This document shows, piece after piece, positions 14,374 to 20,668 of a DNA stretch of 20,668 nt. This stretch comes from DATILI01 sp035476635 (GTDB lineage Bacteria; Pseudomonadota; Gammaproteobacteria; Burkholderiales; Burkholderiaceae_C): contig DATILI010000078.1 of assembly GCA_035476635.1 (NCBI GenBank), positions 1-20,668 of the forward strand, in the 5' to 3' direction. Numbering within the stretch: the stretch's first letter is position 1; every line of letters starts with the position of its first letter. The notes under the pieces are model-generated. The model saw only the letters and a list, made by a program, of their open reading frames with translations. It made no database searches and was not told the DNA's origin. A program made the translations under genes and the position numbers.

Positions 14374-14379
14374 ATTTTA
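14374..14379 (-). promoter_or_regulatory. Candidate -10 box for the PHP-trpS gene run
   Basis: On the minus strand, TAAAAT is followed by six bases and the GTG start of the PHP gene, the same spacing as at serS. It would start transcription at the GTG. No good -35 hexamer is visible 16-18 bases upstream. It lies in the 110-base gap after recJ, which otherwise shows no gene or clear terminator. Confidence 0.42.
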
Positions 14380-14477
14380 GGTGTTGCCGGCAAATCCCGG
14401 GCCGGGCAGGCGCTTTCACCATGCGTTACACAAGGGGGAATTGGGGCGCTCAAGGCTGAGTGATCGTTGGAGCCGGC

Positions 14478-16214
14478 TCAGACCTCGGCGCCTTCAACGA
14501 GAAAGCGCACGCGCTTCACGCCCTGCCACTCGTCGGCGTCGAGCCGGAATGCGAGCCGCACGCGCGCGGGCAGCGGCTCGGTGTGGCCGAACCAGATGCC
14601 GTCCACGGGCTGGCCCTGGTGCTTGAGTTTCAGGGCCAGGTGCTTTTCGCCGACCAGCCGCTGCGACACGACTTCGAGCTCCTCGCTGAAGGTCGGCGGC
14701 GCGAAGCCCTGACCCCACACTTCGCGGTGCAGCGTGTCCACCAGGTCGACCCGGCGGTACTCGGGGGCCAGCGGGCCATCGGTGTCCAGGCGGCGCGTCA
14801 GGGTGGCTGCGTCCAGCCACTCCTGGGCGACCTGGCGCAAGGCTTGCGCAAAGGTTTCGAACTGTTCCTGCGCCACGGTGCAGCCGGCCGCCATCGCGTG
14901 GCCACCAAAGCGCAGCAGCACCCCAGGGTGGCGCTTGGCCACCAGGTCGAGTGCATCGCGCAGGTGAAAGCCGGGAATGGAGCGGCCCGAGCCCTTGAAT
15001 TCATGCTCCTTGCCCGGCGCCTGCGAGGCGGCAAACACGAAGGTCGGGCGGTGCAATTTGTCTTTCAGGCGCGAGGCCACGATGCCGACCACGCCCTCAT
15101 GGAAATCGGGATCGAATACGCACAGCGCGGCCGGCGGCGCGGTGCCATCAACGCTCGCGGATGCGAACAGCGCCTCGGCGATCGCCATGGCCTGCTCGCG
15201 CATGCCGCCTTCGATCTCGCGGCGCTCGCGATTGATGCCGTCCAGGGTGCGGGCCAACTCATCGGCCCGGGCGCCATCGTCGGTGAGCAGGCATTCGATG
15301 CCCAAGGTCATGTCGGCCAGGCGCCCGGCAGCGTTGATGCGCGGCCCCAGGGCAAAGCCGAAGTCAAAGGTGGTGGCGACGTTGGCCTTGCGGCCGGCTG
15401 CCGCAAACAGCCCGGACATGCCCGGCGGCAGCGCGCCGCTGCGCACGCGCTTCAGGCCCTGGGCGACGAGGCGGCGGTTGTTGGCATCCAGCTTGACCAC
15501 GTCGGCGACGGTGCCCAGGGCAACCAGGGGCAGCAGTACATCGAGCTTGGGTTGGGTTTCGGAGCTGAAGACGCCGCGGCGACGCAACTCGGCGCGCAGC
15601 GCCAGCAGCACGTAGAACATCACGCCGACACCGGCGATCGATTTACTCTCGAAGCCGCAGCCTGGCTGGTTCGGGTTGACGATCACGTCGGCCGCGGGCA
15701 GGAAGACCACGCCGTCGTTCTGGCCCGGCAGGTGGTGGTCGGTCACCAGCACCTTCAGGCCCAGTGCCTTGGCGGTGGCCACGCCGTCGACGCTGGCAAT
15801 GCCGTTGTCCACGGTGATCAGCAGGTCCGCGCCACTGTCTTTCACACGCTGCGCAATCGGTGGTGTCAGGCCGTAGCCGTCCACCACGCGGTCGGGCACC
15901 AGGTAGCCTACCTGCTGCGCGCCAAGCAGTCGCAGGCCGCGCAGGCCGACGGCGCAGGCGGTGGCGCCGTCACAGTCATAGTCGGCCACGATGCAAAGCC
16001 GCTGGTTCTGGGCAATGGCGTCGGCCAGCAGTTGCGCGGCTTCCAGCGCGCCCTTCATGCCTTCGGGCGGCAACAGGCGGCGCAAGTCGTCGTCCAGCTC
16101 CTCCTTGCCGGTCACCCCGCGGGCCGCATACAGGCGCGCCAGCAGCGGGTGCACGCCGGCCTGCTCCAGCGCCCAGGCAGCGCGCGGGGGAACGTCGCGA
16201 ACGATGATTTTCAT
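14478..16214 (-). CDS. recJ: Single-stranded-DNA-specific exonuclease RecJ
   Basis: 5'-3' exonuclease on single-stranded DNA, acting in RecF-pathway recombination, mismatch repair and base excision repair. The product has 578 residues, as is usual (E. coli 577). DHH-family motifs are intact: VADYDCDG (76-83, Asp78/80/82), ITVDNGIAS (133-141, Asp136), VTDHHLPG (157-164) and INAAGRLAD. The DHHA1 half shows GVVGIVASRLK, GSGRSIPGFHLRDAL and RFGGHAMAAGCTV, and an OB-like C-terminal domain follows. The start at ATG 16214 gives MKIIVRDVP; the longer frame would overlap the upstream gene. The ATG overlaps the stop of the rpfE-like gene by 4 bases, so the two are coupled. Confidence 0.97.
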   Translation of the reverse strand: MKIIVRDVPPRAAWALEQAGVHPLLARLYAARGVTGKEELDDDLRRLLPPEGMKGALEAAQLLADAIAQNQRLCIVADYDCDGATACAVGLRGLRLLGAQQVGYLVPDRVVDGYGLTPPIAQRVKDSGADLLITVDNGIASVDGVATAKALGLKVLVTDHHLPGQNDGVVFLPAADVIVNPNQPGCGFESKSIAGVGVMFYVLLALRAELRRRGVFSSETQPKLDVLLPLVALGTVADVVKLDANNRRLVAQGLKRVRSGALPPGMSGLFAAAGRKANVATTFDFGFALGPRINAAGRLADMTLGIECLLTDDGARADELARTLDGINRERREIEGGMREQAMAIAEALFASASVDGTAPPAALCVFDPDFHEGVVGIVASRLKDKLHRPTFVFAASQAPGKEHEFKGSGRSIPGFHLRDALDLVAKRHPGVLLRFGGHAMAAGCTVAQEQFETFAQALRQVAQEWLDAATLTRRLDTDGPLAPEYRRVDLVDTLHREVWGQGFAPPTFSEELEVVSQRLVGEKHLALKLKHQGQPVDGIWFGHTEPLPARVRLAFRLDADEWQGVKRVRFLVEGAEV

Positions 16215-17185
16215 AGTTGATCGAGTAGACGGGCGTGGGGCTGGCCGCCGAAAAGATTTGAAATCCGCTGCGCGAGCGAAGGCGTTGCCGGTGCGAACGT
16301 GCGGGCAAGGCGTTCGCCGCACAGCGTGAGCCGCACATCCTGCTTTCCCTCGTCCAGCAAGCGCAGCAAGCGAGCGCAGGCATCGGCATCGACCTGGCCC
16401 CAGGCTTGCGCATGGGCTTGCGCATCGCGCCGCAATGCGCTGTCGCAAAGTCGCGTCTCCACCACGACGCCATTGGCGGGCGTGGCGGGAGAGGCGGGCT
16501 GGGCGAGCACACCCGCGCCGGCGATCCAGAATGAATTCACCAGCGGCAAGCCCTGCTGTTGGCGCGCATCGTTGACCGGGTGCGTGTAGAACAGCATCTG
16601 CATTTCGTTTTGCAGGCGGCGCAGCACGGAGCTGTGGCGCGCCGAGGTATCGAACAGGGCGGGCGTGATGCGCTTTCCGATGACACGTTCCAGCGAGACC
16701 GTGGGCAGGGCGCGAAACACTTCGCCGGTGGCAAACCAGGCACCGGGCATGCGGTATTCCAGTGCGATGCCGTCTTCGCGGAAGTACGGCGCTGCCGCGT
16801 CCAGGAGGGCGCGCGAGCCCGCTTCGTCCAGGCCCAATGCGGCCGGGTCGCCGAGCAGGACATGGTCGATGCCCACTTGCCAGTGGCAGGGCCTGATCCA
16901 GGCGCAGGGCGTTGCGATGGTGTCGGTTTCAAACGCGGCCCACGGGATCAGGCCGGCCTCGCCCGGCAGGCCATTCAAGCGGGCCAGCGCCAGCTCGTAG
17001 GGCATGGAGGGGCTGTCCTCGGCACATTCGATCACCGCCACGCTGGACATGCGCGCAAGAAGCGCCCGCAGCTTGGGCGGCAGTTGCTGTGCGGGCCTGG
17101 CCTGGTGTGGATCCGGGTCCGCCTCCACGGGGAGTCCGGCACCGGCGATCAGCAAGTGGGTGCGCAAAGGGTTGTTGTCCGACAT
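16211..17185 (-). CDS. RpfE-family protein upstream of recJ
   Basis: A 324-residue, probably cytoplasmic protein with no signal peptide or membrane helix. From family memory it matches the 'RpfE-type regulatory protein' group, whose hallmark near the C-terminal third is LPLVNSFWIAGAG; the segment MQMLFYTHPVNDARQQQGLPL just before it and PCHWQVGIDHVLL (about 138-150) are the other well-preserved parts. In Xanthomonas rpfE also lies beside recJ in the rpf region, but its molecular function is not established, and some relatives carry phosphoglycerate-mutase-like labels that I cannot support. ATG 17185 is the start; a GACAAT box lies 7 bases upstream. The much longer antisense frame reaching 18745 is a shadow of lolC. 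The stop overlaps the recJ ATG. Confidence 0.68.
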   Translation of the reverse strand: MSDNNPLRTHLLIAGAGLPVEADPDPHQARPAQQLPPKLRALLARMSSVAVIECAEDSPSMPYELALARLNGLPGEAGLIPWAAFETDTIATPCAWIRPCHWQVGIDHVLLGDPAALGLDEAGSRALLDAAAPYFREDGIALEYRMPGAWFATGEVFRALPTVSLERVIGKRITPALFDTSARHSSVLRRLQNEMQMLFYTHPVNDARQQQGLPLVNSFWIAGAGVLAQPASPATPANGVVVETRLCDSALRRDAQAHAQAWGQVDADACARLLRLLDEGKQDVRLTLCGERLARTFAPATPSLAQRISNLFGGQPHARLLDQL

Positions 17186-17192
17186 CGCCCGT

Positions 17193-17198
17193 ATTGTC
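17193..17198 (-). promoter_or_regulatory. Possible -10 box for rpfE-recJ
   Basis: GACAAT on the minus strand, 7 bases before the ATG of the rpfE-like gene, in the 51-base divergent gap to lolC. On the plus strand the same gap holds CACAAT (17207-17212), 24 bases before the lolC ATG. Both lack clear -35 elements; back-to-back promoters here are plausible but unproven. Confidence 0.3.
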
Positions 17199-17236
17199 CG
17201 GGATGCCACAATCACGCCCATCGCAAGAACCTCTCC

Positions 17237-18493
17237 ATGCAGATTCCCTACGAATTGATTCTCGGCTGGCGCTACACGCGCGCCGGCCGCGCCACCCGGC
17301 GCAACGGCTTCATCTCCTTCATCTCCGGCGTATCCATGCTGGGCATCGCGCTGGGAGTGGCCGCACTCATCATCGTGCTCAGCGTGATGAACGGTTTCCA
17401 GAAAGAGGTCGCCGAGCGCATGCTCAGCGTGATCTCGCACGTCGAGGTGTTCGCGCCGGGCGGCGTTGCCTTGCCCGACGCAAACCGTACGCTGACGGAA
17501 GCCCGCAAGAACCCGCAAGTGGTTGGCGCCGCACCCTTCATCGCCGCGCAAGCGCTGCTGGCGCGCGGCGAAGACATGAAGGGCGCGATCGTTCGCGGCA
17601 TCGACCCGGCGCGCGAGGCCGACGTGACCGATCTGGCGGCGGCGCTCAAGGAGACCGTGCTGAAGCGGCTGGTGCCCGGTGAATTCGGCATCGTGCTCGG
17701 CGGCGAGCTGGCGCGCTCCCTGGGTGTGCGCACGGGCGACGCGGTCACCTTGATCGCACCGAGCGGCCAGGTGACCCCGGCTGGCGTCGTGCCGCGCCTC
17801 AAGCAGATGACGGTGGTCGGCACCTTCGATTCGGGCCACTATGAATACGACTCGGCGCTGGCCATGCTGAACCTGGAAGACGCGGCGCGCATCTTCCGGC
17901 TGGAAGGGCCCAGCGGCGTGCGCCTGAAACTCAAGGACCTGCACGAGGCACGTGAAGTGGCGATGCAGCTTGCCGGCACGCTCTCGGGTGACCTGCTGAT
18001 CCGCGACTGGACGCGCCAGAACAAGACCTGGTTTGCCGCCGTGCAACTCGAAAAACGCATGATGTTCATCATCCTCACCCTGATCGTCGCGGTCGCCGCG
18101 TTCAACCTGGTCTCCACGCTGGTGATGACGGTGACCGACAAGCGCGCCGACATCGCCATCCTGCGCACCCTGGGCGCCAGCCCGAAAAGCATCATGGGTG
18201 TGTTCGTGGTGCAAGGCGCGATGGTCGGCGTGATCGGCACGCTCGCCGGCTTGCTGCTGGGCCTGGCCGTGGCCGTCAACATCGATGTGATCGTGCCGGC
18301 GCTGGAGCGCATGCTCAACGCCAGCTTCCTGCCCAAGGACATCTACCTGATCAGCCGCATGCCCAGCGACCCGCAAAGCGGCGACATCGTGCCGATCGCC
18401 GTTATCTCCCTGGTGCTGGCCTTTGTCGCCACCCTCTACCCGAGCTGGCGCGCCAGCCGCGTCAATCCGGCGGAGGCGCTGCGCTATGAGTGA
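17237..18493 (+). CDS. lolC: Lipoprotein-releasing ABC transporter permease LolC/LolF type
   Basis: Inner-membrane permease of the Lol system, which extracts outer-membrane lipoproteins from the inner membrane and hands them to LolA. The 418 residues show the family layout: first helix at about 25-50 (FISFISGVSMLGIALGVAAL), a large periplasmic domain, and three C-terminal helices in the FtsX domain (about 275-410) with TDKRADIAILRTLGASP and the final YPSWRASRVNPAEALRYE. The segment VTPAGVVPRLKQMTVVGTF corresponds to the LolC Hook hairpin that recruits LolA. No lolE is present at this locus, so the protein may act as a homodimer (LolF type). ATG 17237 starts the canonical MQIPYELILGWRYTRA. lolD overlaps its end by 8 bases. 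Confidence 0.94.
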   Translation: MQIPYELILGWRYTRAGRATRRNGFISFISGVSMLGIALGVAALIIVLSVMNGFQKEVAERMLSVISHVEVFAPGGVALPDANRTLTEARKNPQVVGAAPFIAAQALLARGEDMKGAIVRGIDPAREADVTDLAAALKETVLKRLVPGEFGIVLGGELARSLGVRTGDAVTLIAPSGQVTPAGVVPRLKQMTVVGTFDSGHYEYDSALAMLNLEDAARIFRLEGPSGVRLKLKDLHEAREVAMQLAGTLSGDLLIRDWTRQNKTWFAAVQLEKRMMFIILTLIVAVAAFNLVSTLVMTVTDKRADIAILRTLGASPKSIMGVFVVQGAMVGVIGTLAGLLLGLAVAVNIDVIVPALERMLNASFLPKDIYLISRMPSDPQSGDIVPIAVISLVLAFVATLYPSWRASRVNPAEALRYE

Positions 18494-19169
18494 TGATGTG
18501 GTGCTGCAGGCAACAGGCCTGACCAAGCGCTTCACCGAAGGACGCCTGGACGTCACCGTGCTGCAAGGCGTGGACCTGCAGGTGCGCGGCGGCGAAACGC
18601 TGGCCATCGTCGGCGCCTCGGGTTCGGGCAAAAGTACCTTGCTGCATCTGCTGGGCGGGCTCGATGCGCCGACCGCGGGCTCGGTGCAGTTGCACGGGCA
18701 GGATTTGTCGCGCCTGTCCGCGCGCACGCAAGGCGATCTGCGCAACCGGCACCTGGGCTTTGTCTACCAGTTTCACCATCTGCTGCCCGAGTTCAGCGCG
18801 CTGGACAATGTGGCCATGCCCTTGTGGATTCGCCGCAGCGCCCCCCACGATGCAGCGCGTGCCGCAGCCAGCATGCTCGCCGCAGTGGGCCTGCAAGACC
18901 GCGTGCACCACCGGCCGGCCGAGCTGTCCGGCGGTGAGCGCCAGCGCGTGGCGATTGCGCGTGCACTGGTGGCGAAACCCGATTGCGTGCTGGCGGACGA
19001 ACCCACCGGCAACCTGGACCGCGGTACTGCGGATGGGGTGTTTGAATTGATGCTGCAGCTGGCGCGGGACCAGGGAACGGCGTTTGTGATGGTGACGCAT
19101 GACGCATCGCTGGCGACGCGCTGCCGCAGGAGGCTGGAGTTGGTGGGTGGGGTTTTGCGGGAAAGCTGA
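18486..19169 (+). CDS. lolD: Lipoprotein-releasing ABC transporter ATPase LolD
   Basis: Cytoplasmic ATPase of the Lol lipoprotein-release complex. The 227 residues carry Walker A GASGSGKST (43-51), the Q-loop at Gln95 with VYQFHHLLPEF (the FHHLLPEF stretch is characteristic of LolD), signature LSGGERQRVAIARAL (147-161), Walker B CVLADEP (167-173, Glu172), D-loop TGNLD and the switch His205 in VTHD. All catalytic motifs are intact. ATG 18486 begins MSDDVVLQATGLTKRF and overlaps the lolC stop by 8 bases, indicating coupled translation. It converges on the DUF4136-like lipoprotein gene with a 9-base gap; no terminator hairpin is visible there. Confidence 0.96.
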   Translation: MSDDVVLQATGLTKRFTEGRLDVTVLQGVDLQVRGGETLAIVGASGSGKSTLLHLLGGLDAPTAGSVQLHGQDLSRLSARTQGDLRNRHLGFVYQFHHLLPEFSALDNVAMPLWIRRSAPHDAARAAASMLAAVGLQDRVHHRPAELSGGERQRVAIARALVAKPDCVLADEPTGNLDRGTADGVFELMLQLARDQGTAFVMVTHDASLATRCRRRLELVGGVLRES

Positions 19170-19178
19170 AGCAAACAA

Positions 19179-19790
19179 CTAGCGCCCGATCTCCACATCA
19201 ACCCGCCGAGGCCCGCTTGCCGGTTGCGGAAAACCGCGCAGGGCCGCATCGAACATTGCCGGAAACACCGCCTCGCTGTCCGACCAGCGCCCGTCATGCG
19301 AGGCGTGCGTTTCGTAGACCACTTTCGATGTTGCAAGGTCGCGCATGACCACGCTGACCTCGCGCCGGTAGTACGGTGACTCCCAGCGGCCGAATCCGAA
19401 TCCGAACCCTGGCATGAAGACGACGCGGCCGCTTCCGGTCACGACATGGTCGCGCCCATGCATGCCCCAGCCCGGCCAGGGATCGTCCCAGGGAGCGCGC
19501 GGATCCTTTTGCATGCGCGCGCCGATCTGCACGCTGTACTTGGGCGCAGCGTCATTGCGCTGCAAGCCTACCTTGGCCAAGGCTTTCTGCGCCATGGCTT
19601 CGAGCTGCTCTTGCGCTGCGCCATGGGTTTGCTGCGAGGGCAGGCGCTCGAAACGGTAGGTGGTGCCCACGGCCACGGCCGGCAGGCTGGAGAAGCTGCG
19701 CACATCGTTGTCCACCAGCCGTATGCCGGCACAGCCGCCGAGCAGCAACAGGAATGCGAGGGAAAGGATGCCTGACAGCGCCCGTCTCAT
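19179..19790 (-). CDS. DUF4136-like putative lipoprotein
   Basis: A 203-residue precursor with a lipoprotein signal peptide: MRRALSGILSLAFLLLLGGC, with the lipobox LGGC and the modified Cys at 20. The +2 residue is Ala, not Asp, so outer-membrane sorting through the Lol pathway is expected. The mature part resembles the DUF4136 group (early DVRSFSSLPAVAVGTTYRFERLPSQ, later YYRREVSVVMRDLATSKVVYETHASHDG), a family of unknown function. A glycine/tryptophan/aromatic stretch (DDPWPGWGMHGRDH and MPGFGFGFGRW) lies in the middle. ATG 19790 is chosen because GGAG lies about 6 bases upstream; an ATG five codons earlier is less likely. It lies 29 bases downstream of ttcA on the same strand. Confidence 0.85.
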   Translation of the reverse strand: MRRALSGILSLAFLLLLGGCAGIRLVDNDVRSFSSLPAVAVGTTYRFERLPSQQTHGAAQEQLEAMAQKALAKVGLQRNDAAPKYSVQIGARMQKDPRAPWDDPWPGWGMHGRDHVVTGSGRVVFMPGFGFGFGRWESPYYRREVSVVMRDLATSKVVYETHASHDGRWSDSEAVFPAMFDAALRGFPQPASGPRRVDVEIGR

Positions 19791-19803
19791 AAGGACTCCA
19801 TCC

Positions 19804-19829
19804 AAGCCCTGCAGCGGGCTTAAATTTTT
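19804..19829. other. Short hairpin at the end of ttcA
   Basis: AAGCCC (19804-19809) and GGGCTT (19816-19821) form a 6-bp stem with a 6-base loop. On the plus strand it is followed by AAATTTTT. The ttcA stop (19820-19822) overlaps it. In the ttcA direction no T-run follows, so it is not a standard terminator for ttcA; it may be chance or affect the ttcA-lipoprotein message. Confidence 0.3.
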
Positions 19830-20668
19830 ACGACTTGGAGGCCGGGCAGGACGGCAGGCGCAAATTCCTCATGGTCAAAAGCCTTGTCGCCGTCAGCGCT
19901 TGCCACCCCTGTTGCCTTGAGACCTTTGAAGTCATGCCGGGTTCCGTCCATGAGGTGCGATGGCACGACATTTTGTAACGCGCTGAACATGGTCTCGGTC
20001 CGCCCGGGGTGCTTCTTTTCCCACTCTTGCAGCATCGCGGCCACATGCTTGCGCTGCAGGTTTTCCTGGCTGCCGCACAGGGTGCAGGGGATGATCGGGA
20101 ACTGACGGTGCGCGGCCCAGCGCGCGAGGTCTTTTTCGGCCACATTGGCCAGCGGGCGGATTACGATGTGCTTGCCGTCGTCGCTCACGAGCTTGGGCGG
20201 CATGCCCTTCAGCTTGCCGCCGAAGAACATGTTGAGAAAGAAGGTCTGCAGCATGTCGTCGCGGTGATGGCCCAGGGCGATCTTGGTCGCGCCCAGTTCG
20301 TCGGCCACGCGGTACAGGATGCCGCGGCGCAGCCGGCTGCAAAGGCTGCACATGGTCTTGCCTTCGGGGATCTTGTCCTTGACGATCGAGTAGGTGTCCT
20401 GGTTTTCGATGTGAAAGGGCACGCCCGTCCTGGCCAGGTACTCTGGCAGCACATGTTCGGGAAAGCCGGGCTGCTTCTGGTCGAGGTTGACGGCGATCAA
20501 GTCAAAATGGATCGGCGCCCGCGCCTGCATCTTCAGCAGGATGTCCAGCATGCCGTAGCTGTCCTTGCCGCCGCTCATGCAGACCATGACCTTGTCACCT
20601 TCTTCAATCATGTTGAAGTCGACAATGGCCCGGCCTACCTCGCGGCACAGGCGTTTTTCGAGCTTGTG
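19820..20668 (-). CDS. ttcA: tRNA 2-thiocytidine synthetase TtcA, 5' end cut
   Basis: Cytoplasmic ATP-dependent enzyme that thiolates C32 of certain tRNAs, using a [4Fe-4S] cluster. The PP-loop SGGKDS (in VMVCMSGGKDSYGML) binds ATP. The cluster cysteines are present: CSLC (in CSLCSRLRRGILYRV) and the later cysteines in PCTLCGSQENLQRKH. GHHRDDMLQTFFLNMFFGGKL is the family's central motif. The reading frame continues beyond ATG 20611 to the window edge (upstream residues KLEKRLCREVGRAIVDFN match the TtcA N-terminus), so the true start is outside; 282 residues are visible and only a few tens at most are missing. The lipoprotein gene follows 29 bases downstream. Confidence 0.96.
   Translation of the reverse strand, partial: HKLEKRLCREVGRAIVDFNMIEEGDKVMVCMSGGKDSYGMLDILLKMQARAPIHFDLIAVNLDQKQPGFPEHVLPEYLARTGVPFHIENQDTYSIVKDKIPEGKTMCSLCSRLRRGILYRVADELGATKIALGHHRDDMLQTFFLNMFFGGKLKGMPPKLVSDDGKHIVIRPLANVAEKDLARWAAHRQFPIIPCTLCGSQENLQRKHVAAMLQEWEKKHPGRTETMFSALQNVVPSHLMDGTRHDFKGLKATGVASADGDKAFDHEEFAPAVLPGLQVVKI

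Noticed and set aside
14368..14477. 110-base gap between recJ and the PHP gene, checked for a small RNA or terminator
   Set aside because: I see only the TAAAAT box next to the GTG and short GC-rich repeats such as GAGCCGGCTC. There is no hairpin with a T-run and no small reading frame with a ribosome-binding site.
16215..18745. Long minus-strand open frame (844 residues) running across lolC and into lolD
   Set aside because: Only its last 324 residues (from ATG 17185) look like a real protein. The rest is antisense to lolC/lolD, is His/Arg/Asp-rich and low in complexity, as expected for a shadow in GC-rich DNA.
1..20668. Mobile elements, CRISPR arrays, toxin-antitoxin or defence genes
   Set aside because: Almost all of the window is covered by recognisable chromosomal genes with even composition. 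No transposase, integrase, direct-repeat array or att-like duplication at the tRNA-Ser 3' end was seen.

Overview
The window is a dense, GC-rich stretch of ordinary bacterial chromosome. It most resembles a betaproteobacterium of the order Burkholderiales, probably Comamonadaceae (Polaromonas, Rhodoferax or Acidovorax-like). I infer this from the protein sequences, from neighbour pairs such as fkpB-ispH, rpfE-recJ and lolC-lolD, and from -10 boxes of the TAAAAT/TACAAT type close to start codons. There are 22 protein genes (one cut at each end) and one tRNA. I see no mobile element, CRISPR array, prophage or rRNA, and no gene-free stretch longer than about 110 bases.

Layout. 1-2842 (+): a large FtsX/YbbP-type ABC permease, cut at the left edge, and a group II truncated haemoglobin. 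2856-4221 (-): radC followed by an Smr-domain gene. 4277-5709 (+): the FKBP-type prolyl isomerase fkpB overlapping ispH. 5726-7856: three single genes in alternating directions (CBS-pair protein, fold-type II PLP dehydratase, PhnB-like VOC protein). 7954-9399 (+): serS and, 38 bases later, a tRNA-Ser(CGA) ending at a strong terminator. 9425-14367 (-): a compact run of six genes, read in the order PHP nuclease/phosphatase (RNase AM type), EamA exporter, YciO, site-2-type metalloprotease, trpS and a small GIY-YIG-like protein. 14478-17185 (-): an RpfE-family gene overlapping recJ. 17237-19169 (+): the lipoprotein-release transporter genes lolC/lolF and lolD. 19179-20668 (-): a DUF4136-like lipoprotein and ttcA, which runs off the right edge.

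How the genes fit together. Most are housekeeping: tRNA charging (serS with its tRNA, trpS), tRNA modification (ttcA), RNA trimming (PHP gene, YciO neighbourhood), DNA repair (recJ, radC), isoprenoid precursors (ispH) and lipoprotein sorting (lolCD). Overlapping stops and starts show translational coupling in fkpB-ispH, the metalloprotease-trpS pair, rpfE-recJ and lolC-lolD.

I did not find a convincing undescribed system. The points most worth a second look are a recurring -10-like box placed 6-7 bases before five start codons (possible leaderless mRNAs), a YegP-like C-terminal extension on TrpS, a 21-base palindrome between divergent genes, a GIY-YIG-like protein without an obvious catalytic arginine, and a lone LolC/LolF-type permease.
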